From the NCBI GenBank assembly GCA_035222895.1, contig JAVYIG010000038.1, forward strand, positions 434,001 to 498,000: 64,000 bases of DNA. The letters run 5' to 3'. The first letter of the stretch is position 1, and each line of letters starts with the position of its first letter. The position numbers and the translations under genes are program-made. This DNA is from Strongylocentrotus droebachiensis. Its lineage: Eukaryota; Echinodermata; Echinoidea; Camarodonta; Strongylocentrotidae. This document shows, in pieces, positions 21,273 to 33,700 of this stretch. The notes under the pieces were generated by a model. It searched no databases and was not told the origin of the DNA. It saw nothing but the letters and a program-made list of their open reading frames with translations.

Positions 21273-21469
21273 TAATTACTTGTATTTTCTTCTTTCAGCC
21301 AGACAATGTGAGCTATAAGGCAGTTGTATTTGCGTATGATATTCCGACGCTGTGGTTATGCAAAGTTGGTGTTCTGATCATCAGTGATGTGAAGATGCGA
21401 AAAGCAGCCACAAAGTATCTATCGGTGACAAGCTGTAAGATAAACGTTACAGGCCTACAAGTTTGATGC
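21273..21469 (+). pseudogene. Receptor 1 paralog remnant: C-terminal ~62 codons only
   Basis: From about 21281 the sequence aligns with receptor 1 from residue 281 to the stop, nearly identical at the protein level. It retains the GVLIISDV and RKAATKYL motifs and the LNVTGLQV-type tail (with Ile for Leu at its first position). One codon is missing (TLWL against TLLWL). The first ~280 residues are gone: the sequence jumps from the receptor's 5' flank (GTGACGT, 21261-21267) through about 13 bases of filler to this tail. About 970 bp equivalent to 2836-3807 is missing. The tail frame is intact, but a lone TM7/C-tail cannot be a receptor. Confidence 0.9.
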
Positions 21470-22600
21470 TGCCCCCAGCAAGCGGTTTTTGCATATCCGT
21501 AAGTGCGTAGACTTGATAAAGAATTATTCAACCAAATATGAGTGAAATATACTTAATATTAATAACTACGATTGCGAAACTGAATACTTTATCATTATCC
21601 TTTTCACTCTCATAATCTTCATCAATACTACAGTCACTAGACCGTGGATCATACGGTACGGGGTTCGAGTTTTGTCCTGTGGAGAAAAAAAAAACAGTCA
21701 ACATTTGCCACTCTTCACCCAGGTGAGGTAAATGTGTAACTGATAGAAAAAAGTTCATTAGATGCTTGAGCTGCTCGGCTAAAACCGAGGTAAAATACTT
21801 GTTTTGGGCACAGTAAAGAACTAAAGTACTGTATACTGAAAGAACTGACAGTGGTGTAAGCCGGCTAATTCTCTAAAACGATTGCCAGTCCAATTTTGTC
21901 TTTTGTGTTTATTCAACCTGAATGACTAAATGATACTAGAAATTTAATTTACTTACGCTGACAACGATAAACATTTTCTTGTTTTACGACCATTCATCTA
22001 TAATCATTTACATTTATAATTATGGACATTACAGAACAATTACAATTAATGTAGGTCTATGTATTGTTATGGTTGATTTTTAATGTCAATTATTCATTCA
22101 AGTTTGTAGTGCATGTATTATTTTCAATAGTTGCTACAATGTAAATAATTCCACTTAGATGTTAATTGCGACACGCGATCGCTTTAATAAATACTACATG
22201 TATTTTGAATTGCAATGGTCTTTTGTATTAGTATCATGAGTCAAGAAAAGAGGGTGGGGTGTTAAAAATTCCAACATTCATTACAGACGCCAGAAGCGGT
22301 GGAGAGGGAGGGGGGGTGCGCAAAGGAGTGGGCCATCATTATACATTGTATGTGGTGGTAGAATCAATTTTGTTGATGCCTCAACGCCCCCCCCCCCCCC
22401 TGTATCAATTTTAGATTGTTCATGCCATCATTCAAAATAAATCTGGCTGGCATCTTTTCCGCCCGGTCGCCATGTGACTTCACGCTACTTGAAATACAAA
22501 ACATTATAAATCATTCGAAACTGGCAGAAGGAAAGTCTTTAGAAAGATAACCAAACGCGGTGACTTGGTTATCGGAGACCACAGTAATGTAATATCCTTC
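21470..22600. repeat. Second copy of the receptor 3' flank
   Basis: Collinear with 3998-4167, then 5573-5650, then 6725-7700, so it lacks the LINE and the TIR element found there. It contains an old SINE-like fragment (about 21635-21840). No gene is present. Confidence 0.8.
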
Positions 22601-24554
22601 AAAATTTACAAGTACATTTTGTAGAATATCTGCATTCCGCTGGAATCACCGTGATAGTCACTTGCGTACTGATTCAAACGTGGTTTATTTCTTATTCGAT
22701 ACCAGTGATTTACAAATGTTGCTGAAATGACATGATTGTCCGTGATATTTTTTCACTTTTTTGTAAATTATAGTTTCTTTTGCGTTTGCTGGACAATGAA
22801 AAAATTCCCAAACATTACAGTCAGGCAAAACATATGCTTATTTAGAAGCCTACACCTGTACGTGTCAGGACATTGGGAATAGCTGTGCTCGCGGGGCTTG
22901 AGCCCCCCCCCCCCCCCCCACTTTTTTTGCAAAAGTATGTTGAAGAGAAATAGAAAGAAAGAAAGAATAGTGACCTGCTGGTGTCACAAAATGAGGTATC
23001 AAATATGCTCATCTGACCTCAATTAAATGCCTAAAACCCCTGAGCTTGCGTGGGCTCTGCCCCCTGGATTCTCATCTGACCGTAATGTAATGCCTAAAAC
23101 CCCTGAACTTCATGGGTCTCAGCAGTGGCGGATCCAGGGGGGCCCGGGCCCCCTCCCCTTAAAAAAAAACAGGTAAAAACACGTTAATTTTACATTATCT
23201 TTTTTAGATGGATCCCCTCCCTTGGCGCTCAAGGGGGGGGGTCGATTTTTCAAATTTTCGAGACCCCCCCCCCCAAAAAAAAAAAAAAATGTTCACTAGT
23301 GCCCACTAATTTTTACAAATGTATGCAGACCGAAATCCCGAGTTGGTCGAGTGTTATTGACCTTCCAAAATACAGCCACACGTTTGCACTGATATCGATT
23401 AATGCAAATTGCATGTATTCCGTTAACTTAGGTAGGCAAGCCATAATGTTATCCTACCTAAACAATAACTAATACATGCAATTCACGTTCTGACTATTGA
23501 AATACGATGATTATTTGCGACAGATGAATGAAATGTTCCATTAAGACACTGAACAAAGACATTAAGATTCAATTTGGTAATATTACGAAAGTGGCTCTTT
23601 AGAAACTGCATATCAAATTATTACAATTTGTATGCCGGACTGTGCTCCGAATTTGGGTCTCTTTTGAACTGATGTTTTTCACTTGAAAATGTTGAATAAA
23701 AAACCTTTTTAAAACGGAAATTGTTAATGCAGTTTTGTTTCAAAATGTCTAGATATCTTTTTTTTAAATGGGGGATATGTACACAAAGATACAACAAATG
23801 GGTTTCCCTTTTTTTCTCGGGGGTATTGAATATCAACAAACGAAAGTTTCCAAAACCAGTAGGCAAGAAACAAAATATGACACGAACACGTTTTTTTATT
23901 TAATTTGATTTTTTAATTTTTATTGTTTTCTTTCTCATGAAAGAAGTAAATTATGATGTTTTTTAAACGAGTATTCACATAATATCGACATATCAAGAAT
24001 AAAATAAGTATAGTACGGTCATAGTCATGTACCATAATACGGAACATAAGCTACTTAACAGATCGGCCACAAGTCAAGGCACTATTTTGTCAGGAAATTG
24101 CTAAACACTAGACATAATTATGTACATTTCATGTCATGTACATAATCAACATGAATCAACATTATATTATGAAACATGATAATGAAGAAACGTTGACTAT
24201 TATTATAATTACTGTTTTACAATCACTGTGCTTCTACACAGCGTCCCCAAGTATATTTAAGCCAAATATTGTTTATTTGAAACCTGTCTAGCGGAATACT
24301 ATACAATGTGCTCTACTCACAAGACACGTATTATTACCGGTCATACAACTTCAGACAGACTGACTGATATAATACCATGTTTTGCATGTTACATAATACT
24401 TTTGCAACGCTTGCCACGAAAAATATCTACCGTTATTTAAAAATAAAAATCATTATTATATAATAATAATGAGTTATGTATCGAGGTGTTTGACTATATT
24501 ATTGTTCTTTGATAAGCAATTCACAATAATGATGAACAAATATGAACAATAATT
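22601..24554. other. Unassigned stretch with C-run repeat ends and a half MITE
   Basis: No gene. Long C runs occur near 22903-22919 and 23263-23275. A GTGGCGGATCCAGGGGGG segment (about 23126-23143) matches the GCGGATC-type ends of the hAT-like element at 47843-48249. The part near 23500-23620 is related to the right arm of the hairpin MITE at 28-355. Confidence 0.5.
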
Positions 24555-24672
24555 TAACTCAATATATTACGTAGAGAAGAGAGAGTGGAAGGGAGCGAAG
24601 GAGGGAGAGACGGAGAGAGATGGAGAGAGAGGGAGAGAGAGGTAGAGAGAAAGAGAGAGAAAGAGAGAGAAT
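24555..24672. repeat. (GA)n-rich microsatellite
   Basis: Purine-rich GAGA/GGGAGA repeats with interruptions. Confidence 0.9.
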
Positions 24673-27449
24673 GGTCTTTCATCACAGGACCTGCCCAGTA
24701 TTAACATAAGCAATCACTCACAAAATTAACTCGCTATACACACGATACACATACTCGATATTAACGCCATTGCAACACGTGACACATACGACATGAGAGG
24801 TATCCTTGCTAGGGCACGTGTTTGATATAATGGTACAAAGGGTAACCTGAATTTTGCTCGACATAACATCATTTCATTATGTAACATGTATTCTACCGTA
24901 TCTCATAACAGATAGAAAGATATACATAATTACTTGTGGTGTAATTATAGGTGCCATGGAAGAGGCCTTCACATTTCAAATAATCTGAAAACGCTGGGGG
25001 CTAATTTTCTGAAAGGTCAAGTCCGTGACGAACGTAATAAACATCATTATTGTATCTTTGTTTTCATTCTCACTGGTGAATTGAATTTTGTATATGATAA
25101 TAATGGAACGGTAAAATGGGTACTTATGTTCAGATGTAGATAGTCCGGTCTGTTTGCATCTATATTTTCACTGAAAGCAATTATGTTGATGTATGGTACT
25201 CGTCAAATCCATACAATAATATCATTCGAAGATCTAGCTTAAATCTACATAGAAATACATCCGTTGGTTTATTAAAATCTGTTCAACTGAATGAGCCCTT
25301 CGCTTTAATGCGCATATATGACATTATCAGCTTTTAAACAAAACTTCAAAAATGTATGAAAATACTGAACATTCTGCATAACGACCCGCAGGGAAATAAT
25401 GGAAGAAATCCTAATCTAATTTTCATAATTATAGTAATAATTTGCTCCATTAACGTTTTATTAAAGTAACTTCGAGTTGACACAAGTTTCTATCAGATGA
25501 GAGAGAGAAAAAACGAAAACAGAGAACGAATGGAAAGTTTAGTTTTTTGATCAAATGGTATGCTCAACGATCACAATTTTGGGGAATTATGATATAAATT
25601 GTAATCTGCTAATAGTGGCAAGACATATATGAAAATATTCTAATCACAAGTCTTATTAACATCAATAGGACATTTCTACGGTACTGAACGGAATAATAAA
25701 AACTAAACCACAATAAATACTACATACATTGACTTTGTATTATCTATAATCTCTTATATTGAGTGGATTTTTTCTTTGAGGGAAAGTGCAAGATATAATA
25801 GTGTGCGCCTATACAGTGAACATTTAAATATTATGTCTACAATACTGGAAATGATGATTAAAGTATATATCTCACAGAAGGTTTATACACAAAAACACAT
25901 GATTCACAGTGTTTGTCCAACAACAAATCGAGATTTTAAAAGAGAAGAAAAATCCACCGTGACAGTTACATGACAGGACAAAAAACTATGAACGATGCAC
26001 AGAATAATGCGCAAAAATGAAATATTCTCTGCCAAAAACTGGATGGGGGGGGTAGACTTTGCTTTTTTTCTAGTATCATGAAGTCCTTGTTTATACTTCA
26101 TTTGCTTGACAAAATAAAATTCTTGCTGAATAAAAAAGGGGGAGGGACTAACATCTTGATTTAAACATTTGCTATTTTATCATCTTCCTTGTGATGTATA
26201 AATCCCGAGGCACAGTAGCGCACAAGCCTAGCATGCAAACTCAAGATATGACTTCTTTAAATAACTCCATCACATTTCTGCCCATGCAGTCGTTAAAGAC
26301 TTTGAGAAGGGCCCGACCATTACTTTGGCGTTCTGGCATTACATATGCAATGCGCTTTTTTTTGTTTAGATCTTCACACCTTGTAGAAGAGTTTTCTTGA
26401 TTCGGCGTCCTTTTGGAGAAGGACAAGTAGTCGCAGTGCCGGTGATTATGGCCGACGCTTGGTCTCCATGAGGACTTCCTGAGAACGCTGCTTAACTTAA
26501 TCACTGTGTCTTAATTACGGTAATCGCAATGAGCACTCAATTTTTGTGCGACCTTGGCATTACAATGATGCGGTTTTATGGTGACGGCTGAAAACATGAA
26601 GAAGGAATTCTCAGAGTAAAACATTTTTTTTTTAAAGCAGAGCATCATGTGTAAGGCAAAATTAGTTCAAAAACAATTGCAATCCGTTTTCAAAAGGAGC
26701 TCAATTTTAAACTGAGAATTATCTTTCGTAGATCAATATGATAAAGCATAATCATTGTAAATGACCCACTTTCGGACACTTGCATACTTGTTTATACATT
26801 AGCGATATTCTTTGATTTGTAATTTATTTACAATTTAAATATAATCCCCAAGCATTGGTTTGAATATAGCCGAGGAAGAATATAACTTTCGCTGATTATA
26901 TATAATCTACACAATATATATTACATAGTGATTACAATAATCAATTGCATGATCATCTCCATTTTAGGCCACATCTGCTTCTAGAACAAAACCAGACCGA
27001 GACGGACGCAATTTTCATTTTAAGGCCCATCTTTTATAAAAGCATTTGAAATGTCAACGGAATTCTACACACACACATTGTTGTATCTGCCAAAAAATTA
27101 CAGATAGCATGGGGTTAAATAAAACCCCTTTTTTGTGCTCTTAATTAAATACCACGAGAAAATGTCGATAAAAAGGCATCATGAAAATGAGGCATTATTC
27201 AAGACTGCTCTTATTCTTGATTGGCTTATTTTCGTTTCTTTCTCTCACTATGATACAATATATACAACCAACAGGATAGCATAAATATTGCGACAAACTT
27301 TGGCGAGTTGTTCGTGAATAAAGAAAAGACGAAGTGAGAGAGACGGTGGTAGATATGCGAAAGCGCTTCGATCGGGTGAGGTTTCTCAGAGCGCTCATTT
27401 CGCTGTCCCCGCACAGATGTATTATAAAACAACACAGTCAAGGAGTCAT
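24673..27449. other. Intergenic, includes the probable 3' UTR of the transporter
   Basis: No gene is recognised. The part next to 27450 should contain the 3' UTR of the - strand transporter. A possible AATAAA on the - strand lies near 26823-26828, too distant to call with confidence. Confidence 0.4.
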
Positions 27450-27754
27450 CTAAACAACGGTCAGTCTCTCCTCCAGCCGTTTCGCACTCTTTTCAAGCTC
27501 TTCCGTCTGCTGTTTATGCAGTTCCGCTTTCGCCTTCGAGTCTTCCAATGGCTTAATGGAAAGCCGCCTCAGGTTCTCGGGGATGGCATCTTCGGGCAGG
27601 GCGTCGAGTCCTGGTTTGCTCTGCTTCTCTGGTACCCATTTTTTCCACCTCTGGACTAAGGGGATAGAGAGGGTGACGACAGCTGCTAGTATGTAGATAC
27701 CGCCACCGATGTAGAAGGCGACATCGAAGGATTGCGTTAAATCGTATGATGCAC
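27450..27754 (-). CDS. Transporter exon 6 (TM12, C-tail, stop)
   Basis: 305 bp including the TAG stop. The acceptor is GACATCTCAG (AG at 27756-27755). It encodes GASYDLTQSFDVAFYIGG, TM12 (IYILAAVVTLSIPLV) and a charged cytosolic tail of about 60 residues rich in Lys/Glu/Leu (KAELHKQQTEELEKSAKRL), with possible coiled-coil character. Confidence 0.92.
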
Positions 27755-30700
27755 CTGAGATGTCGAAACAAAAAGAAAAGACACTTTTAAAATAATGAAG
27801 ACATACACAGCAATCTAATCGCAAGTTTTAAGAAGGAAATTGACACGTGAGAATTTCTTTAGTTGGTGTACCGCCACACTAAACGACCTGACTGCGATCC
27901 GATACTGAACAAATTGCAATAGCATTTGATATGAAAATGCAAACTTATATAATCTTAATGATCGATGATTTGAATCTAAACCTGCTTAGAATCGTAGTGA
28001 CGTCATCTCGGAAGTGCGATCGTCTACGATTTGAAGCCCATTCCGGTTGTTAGTTTTCTTATAATTTTTTAGAACCTAAATCAGAAAGGTGATGTTTGTT
28101 TCGATTTATGTATGTAATTGCAATTTAGTCAAAAATCCGAAGATCGCAGGAAAATCGTATTGGGTGCGGTGGGCTTAACACATGGGGTAGTAAGTGACCC
28201 ACAAGACCTTGGACTTGCCGTATTATGCTATTCAGGTGTGCGGCAACGTGACTTAAAAGTGCCCTTCGTGAATTTGATTTAGACAAGGACAGTTTACGCT
28301 AAGTGTCATCAAAGTGAAAACAGATGTTTGTTCGCCACATTTCTGTTTGAACACCACTCAGTTGAGTGTTCTAACCATGGTATCATGATCATAGCTCTTG
28401 ACCCATACACTGGTAATCTTTGGAACTATATCGTGTTAATGACCAACCACGTGTTACAATTTATCATCAATTCAGGACGAAACCTGTTCTTCGGATTCCC
28501 CGACAGCGTTGAACCATGGACCTACCATTGTCAGTAAATTATTGTAACAATAGCGATTGGAAATTGATTACCCGATATTGTTCTTCAAGTGCTGATACGA
28601 CAGGAGCAAAGGTAGAGGAAAATTTTAAGCACTGCGCCAAAAATAGAATCTTGCTCAGAATTAGACGATAAAAGAACTATAGTAGAAAATTAATGACGTT
28701 GGAAAGAACTGGTATTTCGCAGTTTGGCGGCCTTGATCAGTGGGCAAGTCCAATGTATTCGGTCACTTTTGTGTGTCTCATAATTATAAGGTGTGTTTCA
28801 AACATAGAATTACATCAGAGGTGTCATTTCCCTTTGGATTTAATTATGACTGATCTAAACTCTAACAGATCTATCATCTTAATCTATCTTTTGTCATGTG
28901 GTCCGTAACGTACGGTACAAAGTAGCATAGATCTGCCCCATCATAATTTGTTCAGAAACCATGGGAAATGCGGTATGGGAAATTGAAGAACATTGTACAA
29001 AGGGAGATTGGGGTCCGGCGGGAATTACGTTGTAAAACCTCAACAAAAGTATATGAAAAAAATTCAAATCCACATCAAGTCCCTCTTTCTCTCGGGGTTA
29101 CAAAATAGTTCTAAAGGATATCAAAGTAGGAATTAGCCTTAACTTTTACACTGATGTGTTGGAAGATAATACGATAAGCAAAATATAAACATTACAAAGA
29201 AACTGAAAGTGTAGAGCTGCAGCGACCCACATTTAAATCAGAAAGTTTTGTTAAGAAACAAAAGGAATGTCGACACCAAATACGATAGGGAAATGTCGAT
29301 TCTTGCTATGGCATATTTGTCTCGTCACGATAGCCTAGTTACGACGTCACATTGGCTATGATCCAAACCCAATGCAAACAATAAGGTGGAGGTGTGTCTG
29401 ATAAGAAGGAGGTGTGTCACATGATACCAAAGGTCACTTGATAACAATGGTGTGACAGATCAATCGTGGCTGATAGCGAGTTAATCACCTCAATGCTAGA
29501 TAGACCCCAAACTTTTTTTCCCCCATTTTCCCCCTCTTTCCTTACATGGATTTTTTCAAAAAGCATCCATGTGCACTCCATTTTAATGTACATTTTCTTC
29601 TATTTCCTTTCCCAATGTTAAAGAGAACAGTGGAATGTGTTTAAATACACTTCTATCTTCTGAAGGGATAGTGGGTACCCTAAGATCTAATACATAAGTG
29701 CTCATACTTTGCCGAGTCTGATGTGGCTTTGGACCATTAGTTAGCCCAGCACAACACGCAGAAACTCTGGAAACAAATGATCGCAGCTTAGAATAACTCG
29801 CAAGTTGCAGTAAAGGGTGTGAGAGCATGAGAACACTTTGAATATGTTCAACATTTTTGTGGTTGAAGTGGATGGTTCCATGCAATGTGTCCCATATGAC
29901 ATTTGAATTTTATCAATTTCATTTCATCTAGAAATAAAGAGTCTCTTGATATGACCATTGATTCATGGTTTTTCAATAGCCATCTGAAGATACTTTCCTT
30001 TTTTAATATGAATAAAAGTCGTATGTCGTAACGGACAAATTGCACGGAATCAAACAAGAGTGTTTCCATTTTGTTTAAGGTCTAATTCATCACCAAAGCC
30101 AGGTAAAGTATCAGAGGTCGTCCCTAAAAGGTACATTGTCATTACCAGCATTACACCAGACTACAAATCATTAGAACTTTCTTCTAACATGCAGAGTGAC
30201 GGGTTTACTAACCTGCTATTGAAGGGCCGAATGTAATACCGATCCCAGCGGACAGTAGAGTCCATGTCCATGCCTCTGCTAATAGCTTGTGACCGAAAAG
30301 ATCCATTGATACTTTGAGCAGCATGCTATTCACAATTCCCGTCAGCGTACCCACAACTGTGACATACAAGAAGGAATCAAAAAGCAGTTTTAAAAGTGAG
30401 TTGAATCATTGATTCGGGAATTAGGCGGACAATAATCACCCTTTTAAAAAGAGTACCAGCAATGGAAAGCAGCAAAGCCATTGGAGGAAGTTCTTTAATG
30501 TTCTTAACAAAAATCTTCAATTGACAACATCAGAAGAAAAAAAAGGGAGTTAGCAAGAGTATACTACACGGATTGTCAGATTTGAATCTATAAATTCTAT
30601 GACAAAAACATTTTTGAACAAGATACAACAACCCATGATAATAAACATACCTGACTTCGACACAGGGCCCAATACTATACGTTTAACAAACCCTAAACCC

Positions 30701-33700
30701 TAAAGCCAATGTAAAACACAATCCCAACCCAGGTCCTATCCATATGGTCTGTTTTCTCCAAATACAATTTAACCCGCCGATGAGTTTAAAATTACATTTA
30801 ACAAAGAAGTTAGACAACTTTCGTTCAGCCTTCAATACTGAATTAAAGCTTAAGCTAAGCGTCGTTACATTTTTAGTAGAATGCAGGCCTATGTGTTTGA
30901 CAAAAGCCCAGAGCACATGTTGCTGGAGCAACTTGGCATCAGCCTGAACTTACCTATAGCGTAGCCATAAAGTCCAGGTATGGTGTCAATGACTAGAAGA
31001 CACATCGTCACAGCACCCATGATGAGGTTGCAAATCGGGTATACGTACACGGTGTGGAAAGGGATGTAATCTCCGAACATGGCCGAACTACCACGGCCGA
31101 CCATATCCGACAACCCGAAGACCATTAGAACATGGACTCCCTTTGATGATGGGATGCCTATCGTTTCCATATATTTTATCTGTAGAAAAAATAAAGAGAA
31201 TACTTTCAAGGATAGATTCATTTTTGAGTTTCAATACATCACTCCAGGGAAGAAAAAAATTATACGGATATTTTTTGGGCACGTGTTCAGTATGATGTAG
31301 ATTTTCTATCATAGAAACATTGCATCAATAATAGTTCTACAAAAAGAACACGTATTAGGCCCTTCAATTATGAAGTATGCAGGATGCTTTAAACCTAGTT
31401 TCAATTCAAATATTATAAGCAATGTAGGAACACCCTCTGGTTTACAAAATTATATATGGCTACATCTCAAGTCCTGAAAACCGTTCCAATGTAAAGACAC
31501 AAATGCCGAACTATGATTTGTAAACACAGTATTTAAAAACAAAATATCCCCAATAATGAAATCATTAAGCTCTTGGCAAGTGAACGATAATCATGACAGT
31601 CTTTATGCAAACTAAGTTATTTTGACAGTGTAGAGGAAAAGACATACTTCTCATACTTACAAAATTAACAAAAGGAAAGATGAGTGACATGTTCATAAGA
31701 ATGTTGGCCAAGCCCCATAACAAGATACCAGGCGCCTTCATGGTGTGCAAGAAAGCCTTGATATACTGTTTCGTTGTGTGCTTTGGCGTGTTGTCTGGTA
31801 CAGCAATCCTTATACTGTCTTTCCTTGACCATGTGCTGTCTCTTCTGATAAAACTAACAATGCTGTCCCGTCTGTTCATGGAACTGTTTCTCCTCATCTT
31901 GCCTGTGCTGTCTTTCCTTGTGATGGAGCTCTCCCGTCTTCCATTCTGATCATTCTTCCCTGAGTTGCTGCTTCCCTGGCGTCCCTTCGACCCGCTGCTT
32001 CTTGAGCCGTTACTTGACAGTTGTGATAAGTTGCTATCGTTTCGCTGGAGCCCTTCTTCCCCATCGCTCGGTAGCTGAGTTGTAGGCGCGAATGTCACAC
32101 TCTCTTTTCTCGTTACTGGTGCCGTGCCTGTATGACAATTTTGGTTGATATTCTCGTTACTGAGTGCGGATTCGTCGATGGTTGACAACTGCGTGCTGAG
32201 GAGAACGGGTTCGCCAAGTTGGAAGCTTCCTTTTACGGGGATATACCCATTGGTCTGTGATTTGAATACATTGTCGTCGACCGTGTTGATCTCGTCATCA
32301 TTGTAGTATTCTTCCTTGTCGTCTGCGTCTTCCTCTTCAGAGATGGAAATTTCAACGTAGTCGACCTTCTTTCTGAAGAGGCAAGCGCAGAGGAGCCCAT
32401 GAACTAAGAGGCAACAGCCGAGGATGATGAAGGTTTTACGCCACCCGAATTTCTCGCACAGAATCTCGACGGCGGGATTCAAAGTAAGTGAACCTGTAAC
32501 AACAAACACAAAAGTAGGTGGAAAAGTGAGTATTTTCGTTCAAGTTAATGGTATGTGACCTTTTGACGAGTTAGGAACAAGTTTTGACTTCATTTCCCCA
32601 CTAAAATCCCATAACTATTTCTTTCTTGTATTCTCACTAAAATTAATCTTACTTCGAAGTATCGTCAGATGTAGAATCTATAGTTTTGCATGATACTTTA
32701 TCTCCTGCTTTGCCTGACGTCATGATTTATTTGCCAAAGAAAATTAATTGTTCATTTTTTTAAGGACATCTAAACATGTTTATTATGATTTACAATGAAG
32801 GCTGTCATACCCATTCAAAAAGTTACTACAAACTTTTTGCCAGATTTTGCCAGATCTACACTCGACTAAGTGTCATACCGCAAAAGCGGCCGTTATTATT
32901 TTAACAAGGTGGGAAAGTTTTTAGTTTTAGAGAAATCGACGGAATACTTATTTTAATATTTGATTTAAAGGAATGAGAGGAAAGGGGAATAATTTATACT
33001 GACCTATACTCCATCCGAGTGTGGCGAAACAGGAGGCACGGGCGCTGTTCTTCCTCGGGAAGTACGTCCCGACCAAGTTGAGTGATGTGTTGTCAATGAA
33101 GTTGCTGCCTACACCAAAGAGAAGACTGTAGGTGACGAAGAGCCAGTAGGGGTTAGGTACGGCGGCCGAGAGAAGGAGGCCAGCGCTGCACAGGATGACG
33201 CCAACTACGGCGACCTTACGATGTCCGAAACGCTTGAAGAGACCGGTCGAGATCGGCGATGCTGCGAACATTATCCCGAAGGCCACTGATCCTATCCATC
33301 CTGTATGCGGAAAATAAAAAGAAATGAGAGATGAGATTTAAACGTGCGATTTTACTTTAAATTATTCATCACATAGACGGAACCAGACGGGACCACGGGG
33401 GTTTGGTCCTTTTAGGTCCCCCTTTTTATCTTCTTTTTGTTCATTTAATAGAGAATTAATGAGTATTAAACAAATATCATTAAAATCTAATTACCCTAAT
33501 TGACGTTTTCTCTTTATTTCGCTTGGTTGCTTGTCGGAAAAGACGGAATTAAAATGCTTTATTTCATTGCTACTATAAATTTCACAGGGGTATCATTTCT
33601 GGCGCACTGTGGATCACAAGTTTACAAGTTCAAAACCCGCCACGGCGTTTATGTTATTTCACAAGACATTTATCAACATTAGCCAGTATCCACACTCTAC

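Noticed and set aside
30683-30705. Interstitial telomere repeat (CCCTAAA-like)
   Set aside because: Only one or two imperfect units. Similar loose CCTAA patches occur near 37235 and 42640, too short to mean a telomere remnant.
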